Of a stretch of DNA of 64,000 bases, positions 48,645 through 60,180 are shown piece by piece. Made by a program: the position numbers and the translations under genes. The stretch is taken from the NCBI GenBank assembly GCA_025529335.1, contig JAMYHX010000133.1, positions 24,494 through 88,493 of the forward strand. The letters run 5' to 3'. Within the stretch, counting starts at the first letter, position 1. The number at the start of each line of letters is the position of its first letter. The notes under the pieces are model-generated. The model did no database searches. It saw nothing but the letters and a program-made list of their open reading frames with translations, and was not told the DNA's origin. The stretch is from Rhizopus sp. PT2906. Lineage: Eukaryota > Mucoromycota > Mucoromycetes > Mucorales > Rhizopodaceae.

Positions 48645-51102
48645 GCAACAGCAACAACAACAACAACAACGTTTACTACGTAATAACATTGCTCCTGGTG
48701 GAAGTATGATACACCCTGAGCTACACTCTGGATATAACAATGGCCTTATTTCTTTGCTAGAACAGCAACAAGTCAGTGCACACCAAATCTTGGAAAGATT
48801 TGCACAGTACATTAGTGACTTGGAAAAATTGATCAGCGTGACAAATGTTCCTAGTTTCGGTCACCTGCCCTTACAGCATGATATTATTACCATCATTCAT
48901 CAGATACCTTTGCTGGCCTTGTCAAGCTTTGATAAAGCAGAAGCAGCACGCACTTTCGCTCAAAAGGTTGTTCAATTGCTTTATAAAAGCGAAACGCAGT
49001 TAGGCCGCGAAGTTTATGTTGTCCTTCTTGAAAGATTGTGCGAAGTATCACCCAATGTTGGAGTTCTTGTTACTTCTTGGTTAACACATGCAGATGACGA
49101 ACGTAAATACAATGTACCTGTGACCGTAGCTTTGATCAAAGCCAATCTTATTAACTTACCCGAACAAGACCAAGAGCTGGCCACATTAATTGATAGTGGT
49201 CGTATGAGCGCTATTGATTTTACTGCTCGATTGATTCGCGCTTGTTTATATGAAGAAGGTGGTTTAGCAACTCGTCAAGATTTTATGGCTTCTTTGGAAG
49301 CACTAAGTAGATTACGAGGAAATGTGCCCGAAAGCGTCTTATTTTTAATGGAAGAAATGCGCAGACGTTCTGTTCCTGGTAGTACGGCTGCTCCTGTCAC
49401 ACTGCAACAGCATCCTATGTTGCCTCAAGGTTTATCTGATGAGGAGATTGCCATTCGCGAACAGATGCATGTTTTATTCAGTGAGTGGATTAGACTCTAT
49501 CAACACCCTACTAGCACCGACAAAATATTGAAAGTGTTTGTCACTCAACTTTCACAACAAAATATTTTCAAGATGGAAGACATGTCTTCGCTCTTTTATC
49601 GCACTTGTATTGAAGCCTCCGTCGAACATGCTATCAAACATAAGCAACTGCTCAATCAACCCGTCGGCCTCACTTATTTGCCAATTGATGCTCTTTCCAA
49701 GTTAATTGTTTGTTTAATGGAGCTTCCCCAACCACCTGTTGATAATTCAGCCATCGGTAAAGCTGCTATGGATTCACCAGATAGTGCTAGAATAGCTTTA
49801 TTTACCAAGATTCTCTCTATTGTTATCCTTGTGATTTCTCAAATGCATGATCAACGTCAGCAGCAATTTGATCAACGTCCTTTCTTGAGATTCTTTACCA
49901 GCTTACTCTGTGAACTTCATTCATCCGAACAGCAACTGCAGACAGTCTACATGTCTATTCTCAGTGCATTGAGCAATACATTCAACACGCTCCAGCCTTT
50001 AAACTTCCCTGGTTTTACATTCGCTTGGCTTCAGTTGACTTCTCATAGAATGTTTATGCCCAAGCTACTGTTGGCTGAAAACCAAAAGGTAAAAAGAGGG
50101 AGCGGTAACGACTTTAGTCTATAGAACTAATTTCCTTTATTTTATGTAGGGATGGCCAATCTTTCAACAGCTGCTCATATCCTTGTTCAAGTTTTTGAAC
50201 CCTTTCTTACACAAAGCCAAGTTGAAAGATACCACAAGAATGCTATACAGAGGAACACTCAGGGTATTGCTTGTTCTCTTGCATGATTTCCCTGAATTCC
50301 TGTGCGATTATCATTATAGCCTCTGTGATGTTATTCCATCATCTTGCATTCAACTACGTAATTTGATTCTTAGCGCTTTCCCTCGGCATATGCGTTTACC
50401 AGATCCATTCACGCCCAACCTTAAAGTGGATCTGCTTCCAGACATTAATCAATCACCCAATATCCTATCTGATTACACTAGTATCTTGAAGAAGAGCAAC
50501 TTGAAGCAAGAGATTGACGATTATATGAAATCCCAAATTGATAAAGCCAAATTCTTGGCTTCTTTACCTTCTAAGTTAATGCTTGCGAAGGATGAACAAG
50601 AGGACAGCAAATACAATGTATCAATGATGAATGCACTTGTATTCTATGTAGGTGTAACTGGAGTCACTGAGGGTATCCCGGTGAATCAAGGAGCGCCTAT
50701 TCAAATCTTCCAATACCTACTGAACGAGCTTGATTCGGAAGGTCGCTATTTGTTCCTAAGTGCTACTGCAAACCAGCTTCGATACCCCAACAGCCATACA
50801 CACTACTTTAGCTGTGTCATACTTTACTTGTTTGCAGAGAGCACAAAGGAGATTGTCAAAGAGCAAATTACACGAGTACTATTAGAGCGTCTCATTGTAA
50901 ATCGACCTCATCCTTGGGGACTCTTGATTACATTCATAGAATTGATCAAGAATCCAAGATATAGCTTCTGGAATCACTCATTTACGCGATGCGCTACAGA
51001 TATTGAACGATTATTTGAAAGTGTTTCTAGGTAAAGTCATGTATAAATTTGAAATGATATGATTTACTTATATATAAATATAGGTCCATTAATCAAACTT
51101 AG
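44688..51102 (+). CDS. NOT1: CCR4-NOT complex scaffold NOT1
   Basis: NOT1 is the platform of the CCR4-NOT deadenylase that shortens mRNA poly(A) tails. Exons: 44688-44695, 44751-45003, 45069-45182, 45234-45575, 45631-45828, 45878-46143, 46197-50088, 50150-51030, 51084-51102; 1,990 aa. Recognised parts: the N-terminal HEAT region (ILEGGYECCSSITNVREL); the MIF4G-like part for CAF1 binding (~460-680; EDEANSYYEKIYSGEIS, FGQLIQHRLFTYATLGLALRYVLDAL); the CNOT9-binding segment (VERSVAIASVSTRELILKDFAMESDE); and the highly conserved NOT module (GTLRVLLVLLHDFPEFLCDYHY, RLPDPFTPNLKVD, RVLLERLIVNRPHPWGLLITF). A 39-Gln run lies at 1180-1218. An 8-nt first exon (ATGACAGA) was inferred from phase; without it the ATG at 44740 would serve. 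A 19-nt last exon is likewise inferred; otherwise the stop is at 51034. About 200 animal-type N-terminal residues are absent. Confidence 0.93.
48553..48669 (+). repeat. 39-codon glutamine (CAA/CAG) repeat in NOT1
   Basis: 117 bp of mostly CAA with scattered CAG, encoding 39 uninterrupted Gln. It lies between the CNOT9-binding segment and the C-terminal NOT module. The mixed codons suggest selection on the peptide or an ageing repeat. Confidence 0.95.
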
Positions 51103-51320
51103 AGAAAATAATGTATAAATTGTACATATGTTAGATACTTTTCAACTTTTTTGTAAATTGTGTTTGCATTCAAGAAATCCCTTATACCTTTTTTTTTTTT
51201 TTAATAAAGTTATTTCTGTGCTATTTTTAAGTTTATGTAAACGAGTTTTTATACAGAAAAGGATAAATTATGTATAAAAGGAGAAGAGAAAATGGGGGGG
51301 GGTATAAGGGTTTATTTACA

Positions 51321-51872
51321 CTACCAGACATGATAGGATGATTGAGACCACCTTTGAATGACTTTTAAATCTTCATCTTCTTCTTCTTCGCGTATGACTA
51401 AACGATTATTGGAACTGGAAGAAGAGTGAGTTGAATGATTATAATATGGAACAGGATTTCTAGAAGGATTTCTATAATAACCAGCTCTTTCTTCCATGCT
51501 TTGCCTCGCTAAAGAAAGTGAAATTGGATCATTTTCTATATTATGAATGCTATTGTTATTGCTTGTTGGAGGTATCACACTAGGAGGATATTCAAGTAGA
51601 GAAGAGAATATATCATGTGAATCAAGTGAAGAAGTGATGGGTGCTGAAGATGAAGGATGACGTTGATGATGATTACTACTGCTATTGGTCATGGAGGCAG
51701 TCGTGTTGGTTATAATGGTTTTAATTTTCTTTTGTTGTTCGATATCACAGTTCTCTCTCTTTTTCCGTATTTTTAAAAATATAAACAGTAAAGAAATGAT
51801 GGCTATTCCAGCAATAGTAGAAATAATGATTATACCTATTGTTAATGAAGACAGCTCCCAGCTTGATATCAT
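51321..51872 (-). CDS. small single-pass membrane protein, unrecognised
   Basis: A single exon of 183 aa. After a short WELSS N-terminus, residues ~9-32 form a strongly hydrophobic segment (LTIGIIIISTIAGIAIISLL) followed by a basic stop-transfer stretch (KIRKKRE). The rest is a Ser/Asn/His-rich, probably disordered tail ending in an acidic patch (REEEEDEDLKVIQRW) and SSYHVW. There is no cleavable signal; the topology would be N-out, C-in by the positive-inside rule (inference). An upstream in-frame ATG at 51992 would add a second hydrophobic, low-complexity stretch. I chose 51870-51872 as the start because the added sequence translates an A/T-rich leader. I do not recognise the family. Confidence 0.6.
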   Translation of the reverse strand: MISSWELSSLTIGIIIISTIAGIAIISLLFIFLKIRKKRENCDIEQQKKIKTIITNTTASMTNSSSNHHQRHPSSSAPITSSLDSHDIFSSLLEYPPSVIPPTSNNNSIHNIENDPISLSLARQSMEERAGYYRNPSRNPVPYYNHSTHSSSSSNNRLVIREEEEDEDLKVIQRWSQSSYHVW

Positions 51873-53308
51873 TAGAATAAGAAAAAGTTTAAATGAAAAG
51901 AAAAGAAAATAGAATGAAAATAGTAAAATATTTATAAAGGAATTTTGATAATAAACAACCCCACTCACATGCAACTCACATTTAGCCTTCAAATGTTTCT
52001 CGATGAGTGGTTATCATTTCATCATCATAAATCATTGTTTTTCTATCTTGCCGAGTTTTGTAAAATAAGGGTGATGACTCTCTCTTTTTTCTTAATTGCA
52101 ATAAATGATAATGAAATTTATGAATAAAACTATTGTTTAGCAATTATCTGATCTTTTTTTTTTTTTTTTTTTTCAATGCCAGTAATGCAAATGGTTGAGC
52201 TTGTATGCAAGTCAATGGGCATTGTGTAGTGATTTGTGCAACATTAGCTTTTATTCAAGATCAAGTCTTACTCGTGACTTCACTTTGTTATGTTTGTCTA
52301 GTTGTTCTTCATGGCTGCTAAAAAAGAATCAACCTCTAAAGGAGGGCCGTGCTCATTATACAAAGAACTAACAGGTATCACCAATATCGATAGAGTAATT
52401 GATCATGGTACAGAGTGCAACATTGCTATCAATAACGTACATAGGACTAAGGGGTACCGAAAATGACATACACAGTAAAATGACAGTGATACGGTGTTGC
52501 TAGGTACTAAACTAGCACATCTACTACTACAACAAGTAGCATCATGACGTTTTTTCTTCTGAGTTTATTTATTTTGTAAAAATAAACATACATATAGGCC
52601 TTTAGCAACATTTCTTCCTGTCAAGTAAGCTTGTCTTTACAGGTTACAAAACCTTACTCTAGTCCTTAATATGGCCTGACAACAATCAAAAGAGGCACTA
52701 TTAATTCTTCAATTCTGAATATAAATATGCTTTTAGAAAAGCAGAGCTGAAAAAAAAAAGACAACGCACCAGTAATCAACCTACTTACGACAAAATGCCA
52801 GCCATCAATAACTCCCGTTCTTCATTACGTACAAATGATGTCTAATAACCGTTCACGGCAAATATCTTCTGACAACTACATGCCAAAATCTGCTTTAGAC
52901 ACAGCAGTTGAACACACAAAGAGCCAGAGTAACACCTGTTGATGAATACAAGATAAGTGTAACTTGCTTCAAATGTCACAGATAGCTTGACAACAATTAC
53001 AAAATTTCTACTGCATTTGAATCATCAAAAAGGGAGCTTTCTTACTGTAAATCCTCTTGATATCAGAAAGAGAGAATCAGTATAAAGTTGCTCTTCTTTA
53101 CAATAAATTCATGTTTTACTCATAAATATGGCTTAGGTCAGTCCATTGTTTTAATAACTTGTATAGAGAAAAGCTATTAATTAAAGCGTGGTAAATGCTA
53201 ATAATGTTAAAAAAGACTAAAAAAAGAGAGGGCAATATTTGCTTGTATCACCCAAGTAATTTTTATATTCTCTCTGCCTGTTCCCCCCATCGTTCCTTTT
53301 TTAACTCC
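51873..53308. other. intergenic, between divergent genes
   Basis: 1.4 kb separates the small membrane protein from the phospholipase D gene. There is a 21-T run at 52154-52174. No coding signal, RNA gene or repeat family was recognised. Confidence 0.5.
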
Positions 53309-56300
53309 ATGTCGAATCCAATAGCTGATACAGCAGACTATTTTACTCGCTATAATAAGCAACAACAGTATCAGCAGCAGTTTGAAGAACTACCACGTCA
53401 TATACCAGAACGACCTTGGACTCGTGTACTTGATCGTATATCCTTTCTCATTCCACCTGCTTACTTTCATGGAGATGATGACTCTGTTTACGATGATCGA
53501 GACACATTTGAACTCATGAAAAGTAAAGCTTCTAGTGAAGATACAACTCTAGATGAAGCCTACAGTAGCTCTGCTGCAAAAAGTATCATTGATATCAAGC
53601 CTGGGGAAGACGAAGAAAGGTTACCATCGGCTGCTGACCTTTCGAAAGCAATGACTCCTGAAAAAGAAGCTAGTGATTATTTCACTCATCCTTTTCCTGA
53701 ACAACAACACCAACATCAACAGGAGAACAGGCGAGATATTAGCGATTATTATAGAACAGTCGCTCCTCCCGAAGAAGGTCGAATAAAAGACAAATGGGAC
53801 AGAACAATCGATAAATTGAAGTTTATTGCTAACCTAACAAGTCATCAGCCTGTTGTAGTACAGCCCATTCTAGGCCCATCCCACACTTTAGCCACTTATT
53901 ACCCTCCCGCATTTGATCCTGTGTTTACCGCATTTGCAAGAGATGAATACGGAAGAAAATTAGTAAGCTTACTTTTGCAAAAAACAAGTATATGTCATAT
54001 TGTGCTAACTCTTGCTGTATATAGCCACCCATATTACTGCAGTGTATTTATGTAAATAATACAGGTATATTCTTTTATGATACTAACAAACCTATAGGCC
54101 ACAGTGACCGACTCTGAATATGTTGATGGTATCAATCAGTGGGTGTTTCGAGTAGAGTTACAATATGGCGATGTCAAATGGGTTATTCGTCGAAACATTG
54201 CTGATTTTATGGCACTTCACTTTAAACTCAAAGTCAAGTCAAACTTGTACGACTACGTTCCTGATCCGCCCAATTTTCCAAATCAGCTATCCAATCTGCT
54301 GGATACAGCCAAATCGACCATTGGCCTTTTTGAAAGCAAACAGACCAACTATAACCGACGCGCTACTTTGACAGATTACCTCAGATCTCTTCTCTTGCGT
54401 GCACATGTCACAGCAAGCTATGACATCTGTGAGTTTCTTGAGTTATCAGCTATCAGTATTGCACATGATATGGGATGGAAAGGTAAGGAGGGCTATCTGA
54501 AGAACCGTATTCGATATGTAGCACCCAAATGCTTTTGCATCTCAAGAATCACAAAAAGATGGACAACAGAATGGATCATCTTGCGTGACTCATACATGGC
54601 CTTTAGTAAAGATGCAGCCTCCTCAGAACCAACAGATGTTCTCTTGTTTGATAGTTCACTTCGCTTTGAGGTATTGGAACCTCGAGTTTATTTAGGAAAT
54701 TATCATATCAAGATACGTAACCAGTCAAGAGAAATAGAGATTAAAGGAACAAAAAGAGAAATAGATCAATGGATTGATAGTATTGAAAAGGTAAAGAGTG
54801 AAAGTCCTTGGGTATATCATCATCGTTTTGCATCGTTTGCTCCAATTCGTCATAATGCAAAAGTGAAATGGTTTGTTGACGCTGAAAGTAATAAACAGCC
54901 TTTTTTTTTGATATTCATTCTGTTTCTCTTTTTTGCTCATTTTCATTCTCTTTTTTTTTGCCCTCTACTTTAGATCACTTCAATGCTGTGGCTGAAGCTA
55001 TTTTGTCTGCCAAAGTTGAAATATATATCGCTGACTGGTGGCTGTCACCCGAACTGGTAACATAAATACAAAATGATTACTATACGTAAATTGTACGAAT
55101 TAAATCATAAAAGTAGTATCTGAGAAGACCTCCAGAAGAAAACGAAGATTTTAGACTCGACAGATTATTGAAGCGTAAAGCAATCGAAGGCGTCAAGATC
55201 TATATTGTTGTCTATAAAGAAATGTCACTTGCTTTAACCATTGATTCTGTACATACAAAGCAAACACTTCAAAACTTGCATCCAAATATAATCGGTAAGT
55301 GAATATGATTGAATCATCATTTTAAATAATTCATATTCTACAAGTACAAAGACACCCGGATCATAGCTTGGGTAAAAACGACACTGTCCTATTCTGGTCA
55401 CATCACGAAGTAAACACCTAGAGGGCATCCATCTGAAAAGTGTCTATTGACTATGTTGTAGAAAATTGTAGTGGTTGATAATAGATTGGCATTTATTGGA
55501 GGACTTGATTTATGTTTTGGGTTAGATAAAGTGGTTATAGTATAGGCCAATCATGTTCTAACGCCTTGGTTTATTAGACGATATGACACACATGCTCACT
55601 CTCTTTCTGATTTTCCTGCAGAAGGACATGACCGTGAAGTGTTTCCTGGACAAGATTATTCAAATCCAAGAGTCAAGGACTTTATTAACGTAGCTCAGTA
55701 TGACAGAACCCTTGTCAACAGAACTACTACCCCTCGAATGCCATGGCATGACGTTACACTTGGTGTAGTAAGTACAAGGCTTTTTTTAAAAAAAAAGTGA
55801 AGGCTCATTTTGCAATTTTATAGGTTGGCCCTATTGCTCGTGATATATCAAGACATTTCATACAACGATGGAACTTTTTGAAGACTACCAAAAGTATGCA
55901 TCGACGAGCAGTTCCTTTTTTGATGCCCAAGGGAGAGTACGTTGCAGCAAGAGATGAAAGCAAATTTTCGGGAACATGTAAAGTACAGTTATTGAGAAGT
56001 TCTTCAAGATGGAGTAGCGACATTGAACGCGAGGTAAGAGCAAAGATGCCCCTGCAAATAACAAGTCATGGTAACCTTGTATAAACATAGCATTCAATTT
56101 ATAATGCATATATGGAATGTATTACTCATGCTAAGCATTTTATTTATATCGAAAATCAATTCTTTAGTAAGTCATGTTTATTATCTCCTTTTGGCTTCTT
56201 GCTGATAATATAAATAGTTAGCACAACGACTGAAGATAAATTACTAAGAAACAAAATTGCCGAAGCACTAGTTTCACGTATAAAGCGAGCTCATGATAAA

Positions 56301-57519
56301 GGAGAAAAGTTCCGCGTCTTCATCATTATGCCATTAATCCCTGCTTTTGAAGGTGATTTGGCGTCTAGTGAGGCTTACTCTGCTAGGTAAATAAATGCAA
56401 TCATACTATATATATATCTAATAATATGAATAGAAATGTGATGCATTTCCAGTATACGACTATATCCAGAGGCGGTCATTCTATCATGGAAAAGCTAAGA
56501 GAGTATGGAATCGATCCAGATCAGTATATCAATTGGTTTAGTTTAAGAAATTATGCAAAGCTAAAGGTGCCACCAAGAACAGAAAATCCATTTGATGACC
56601 TTAATAGAGTACCAACAAATCAAACGTCATCTAGCCCGCCTAGACGAAAGAGTTATCCAACCATAGATGATAGATATAGTTATGTCACCGAAATATTGTA
56701 TATTCACAGCAAGTTAATGATCGTAGATGACAGGATTGTATTGATGGGATCAGGTATATGATGCTTTTAAAAACATGGTCTTTGACTCATATATTTGAAG
56801 CCAATATCAATGATAGATCTCAGCTAGGCAATAGAGACTCGGAAGTAGCGATGCTTGTCGAAGACACTGAAATGGTGCAATCGTATATGAATGGTAAAGA
56901 GTATCAAGCGGCTAAATTTGCTCATACTCTACGTATGCAGCTCTGGAAAGAGCATTTGGGTCTATTAGACTTTGAAAAGTGGTCAGATTTACTAAAGGGC
57001 ACGGTAGAACGAGAGGTCAATGAACTGGGCATCTCGCGTCACTTGACCATATATCCAAGCTTAGCTCGATCACGCAATAACGCAGAAGATATAAGACAAA
57101 TCGAAGCGGATGAGCCCGTCAAGATGCTGGATAGGGCCAGTCGAACCTATAGTCTTTATGATACCTTCAAGTCACATCGTCATCTAAAGCGTCATGATGC
57201 CGCTGTGCTTGATCCGTTATCAGATCGATTCTACACAAATATTTGGATGAAGCGCGCAACAACAAATACCAAGGTATATCGAAAACTGTTTCGATGCGTG
57301 CCTGATGATACCATTCACACATATGAGCAACATCGAGCTTTCATGCCAGACGATCCTGGACATGTAGCAGATCCTACACTAACAGAGGAGGACATATGCC
57401 AAGAGCTAGAAAAGATCCAAGGGCATATCGTACTGTTTCCAAAAGATTATTTAAAGGATGAAAATTTATTAGCTGGTTCGATCACGAATACTGTAGCTCC
57501 GCTTGTCATCTTTACTTGA
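53309..57519 (+). CDS. phospholipase D, PX-PH-HKD (PLD1/Spo14 type)
   Basis: This enzyme hydrolyses phosphatidylcholine to phosphatidic acid in membrane traffic and signalling. Exons: 53309-53962, 54098-54887, 54974-55056, 55117-55294, 55345-55409, 55462-55520, 55578-55767, 55824-56033, 56091-56166, 56218-56386, 56434-56753, 56801-57519; 1,170 aa. Domains: a disordered N-terminus (1-215); PX (~219-340); PH (~346-455; KRWTTEWIILRDSYMAF); the first HKD, HEKIVVVD (~589-596) with FIGGLDLCFGRYD; and the second HKD, HSKLMIVD (~916-923) with GSANINDRS. Both catalytic His-Lys-Asp sets are complete. Exon 6 ends with a GTTAGA donor, somewhat weak. It is shorter than yeast Spo14. The stop codon overlaps the end of PDRG1 on the other strand. 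Confidence 0.94.
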
Positions 57520-58042
57520 CGCTGTTGTATAAATCTGTTGCTGTTATTCCACTTAAATTAAATCCATGCATGTCCTTTTTGCCTTCAATTTCCTGTATCT
57601 TTGCTGCGTTTACTTTCATCTTGTTTCTTGCTTCTTCTATCTTTTCATCCAATAGTGATTGATCTATTCACGTATTAGATGATATGCTGCCTTATTTATG
57701 AGAACAATAACCTTTCTGTATTAACTCTTTAGTTTTATCTGTTGGAAGCTTGATAAACATATCACCAAAGAATGTCCATAGTTTCTTTTCGTCTGTCTTT
57801 TTTATATGAGATAATGCTTCTCTATTAGAATTACGCTTTCTGTCAAAATCAATAACCTAAAGATGTAGTTCATCAGTATTGGAATGATCAACCGACATTT
57901 CATACAGCTTGTTTGTTAATCAATATTTCCTCTGCTAAATGTTCTTTTTCAGCAAGAACTACATATAAAGACTATATGAGAGCTTTGTTGAAAAACTGAA
58001 AGAGGGTCAAGTACTTTGTTCAATTTGATTTGCCACAGACAT
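57512..58042 (-). CDS. PDRG1: PDRG1-like prefoldin-fold protein
   Basis: PDRG1 is a beta-type prefoldin-like subunit of the R2TP/prefoldin-like complex that helps assemble RNA polymerases and PIKKs. Exons: 58042-58015, 57958-57906, 57856-57712, 57663-57512; 125 aa against 133 in human. Similarity runs over the whole length: LAEKEHLAEEILINKQAVIDFDRKRNSNREAL, the hairpin FFGDMFIKLPTDKTKELI, DQSLLDEKIEEARNKMKV and KDMHGFNLSG. The first exon, nine codons plus one base, was placed by phase because the longer reading has an in-frame stop. The last 8 bp of the coding sequence overlap the last 8 bp of the PLD coding sequence. Given PDRG1's role with PIKKs, the presence of TRA1 in the same window is a coincidence of location only. 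Confidence 0.9.
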
Positions 58043-58111
58043 GTCTTTATTATGAAAAAAAAAAAAAAAAAAAAAGATAGTAATACTCGTGGCTTACAGC
58101 TGTATGCAAAC

Positions 58112-60001
58112 TTAACCCAAACTCCACTGAGTACTTAACCAGTTAAATGTAACAAATGATGAATCCACAGAGCAAACAGGAGGAGTTCTACCAATCTTTG
58201 GCATAGAAATCGAAGTCTTGTCATTTCCTGAGTAAAAAGCAGCCATCTTACCATAGCCCTGTACTGAGATAACCCGATATTGTGTAAGACCAAGAAGCCA
58301 ATTTTCCATGTAGGCACTGTTGACACCAGGTTGCATTGTAGCCTTGTTGACTTCCTTTGGATTCTCAACCTCAATGTACTTTGCTACTTGTTCAGGTTCA
58401 ATATGTTCAATAGGCAATCCAGTAACGACAAAACTAGAGGATTGGACAATACTTTCGCTCAAGTATTCTCTAGCCAGATCTTTCTTATCATTAAGTGATA
58501 CAAATTCATCGCGTAAATGATGAGAATCTGTCACTAGGAAGAAAACAACATGTTTGTGGTGTGGTTCTCTCTTGAAGTCAGCCAGTTCGCCTGCACACTT
58601 TAAAAAGTGTCCCCATTTCTTCAGTCCGTTCATATCGTGCTGAGGATTGGCAAGAGCATTGTCATCTGTTCTGACCTGGATACCAATACTAAGGATGCTT
58701 TCCATTTCAAATAAGTTTTTGTAAGCATTGAGGAAACGACGTGATCCAATGGTTGGACGAAAAAGAAAATTGGTGATGCACTTGAACGTGTTTTCTTTTG
58801 TTAAGCCCATACTATTTAGTTGCTTTCTATACTTTGAAGATAGCTGAAAGGTGCGAATGATAAAGCCACGGTTGGACCGTACTTCGACATACTTTATAAA
58901 AAGGAGATTAATTCGTTTTCTAATAGAATGCGTTATATGTCCTTACAGTTCCATTCCATAATTCTTTAAAATCGGTATTTCCGCCATCAGGAAACATGGT
59001 ATGTGTAAGATCATCGTACTTTCTATTCAAAATATCTACATTTTGATATCCTAGTAACGGGTTTTCGTCATCTCTAAACAAATCCTCCATTTCCTTTGGA
59101 TCATGTGACCATTTGATATGTGGCTGCTCCCAAACATCCTCCAAAGGTAAAGGGTTCATTTCATGCCAATGCAGTAGATATGCTCTGTCAGTCAGCAAAG
59201 CATAAAAAAAGGTTGAGATCATACCTAGAATCATGTAATGAGCCATTGTATACGGTGTTAGTAAACGATGCTGCTCCTTACCACCCATTCTGTCCGCCAA
59301 TCCACCACATCCTCTGTTACTATTCACAGGCACTTCTTTACAGAGATAAGAGATAAACTTGGGTCTATTTTCAAAATCGATATTCTTTGGAAATTCTCCT
59401 TTCTTGTACTTCTCCATCATTGCCATATTTCTTTGATGAAGCTTGATATATTCCTCTTGCCAATTACCACATTCTCCATTCTCATTATATTTCCATTCAT
59501 CTGTATACCCTCCTTTACTCTCGTCATATTTTTTGCAGTAATTCTGATATTCTTCATTAGAGGCATAGCTTACAGCACGCAATAAAGAGTTGTGTGGAGA
59601 CGGTGGTGCATAGGATCCGTCTGTAGGACGCTCTATGAGTATTTCTCTTGGTAAATGACAACGACCTTCTTGAGGGGTAAAAGTGACAGGCAGGGTATTA
59701 TCTTGCTCACTAATGTTTGTATTATCCTTATCGTACACAACATCTAGAGTCAATAAGAATTTGAGCATGTCAATTATATGGACTGTATTGTATTTTTATT
59801 ACTTGGGTAGAATAGAGAATAAGCTGCCATCAAGACTATAGCAATCAAGCTTCCCATTGTCAAAGCTTTTGCCAGTCTATACTTGAAGAGTAAGCTGCCT
59901 TTTAGCTCATTTTGGCCGTTGTGAACTCTTTGATAAGGTATGTCAATTGCCATGGATAGTGGATTAGAAAACCGAAATTGACTCAAAAAGTTGTTCAGCA
60001 T
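58112..60001 (-). CDS. type II membrane fucosyltransferase-like enzyme (GT37-like)
   Basis: Exons: 60001-59803, 59743-59282, 59224-58947, 58891-58112; 572 aa. A single hydrophobic anchor lies at ~46-63 behind a basic cytosolic stretch, so this is a Golgi type II protein. The family pointers are NRGCGGLADRMGGMISTFFYALLTDRAYLLHW (~210-240), which resembles the GDP-fucose-binding start of plant xyloglucan fucosyltransferases. SIGIQVRTDD is the motif shared with GT37/FUT8-type enzymes, and near the end VISVQGYGKMAAFYSG. L-Fucose is a known component of Mucorales wall polysaccharides, so a wall role is plausible (inference). The 57-bp intron 59281-59225 is in frame and stop-free; it has a TTACTAAC branch site, and its removal restores the conserved LADRM-ISTFFYALL join. 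Confidence 0.7.
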
Positions 60002-60180
60002 CTAATAATACTTGTGTTACAATTTTCCTAATTAAGGAATATCAGTAACAACAGAAGTAAGAGATCAACACTGATCACTACAGCGAAGATATACTGGAGA
60101 GGAAAAAGCTTTTTATTAAAAAAGACAGGGAAAAAAAGGTTACAGTAAAAGGTATTGACAATAGTTATGTTTATAAAAGT

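Noticed and set aside
48487..48812. Minus-strand open frames of almost pure Leu or Cys
   Set aside because: They are the complement of the NOT1 glutamine repeat and have no independent coding signal.
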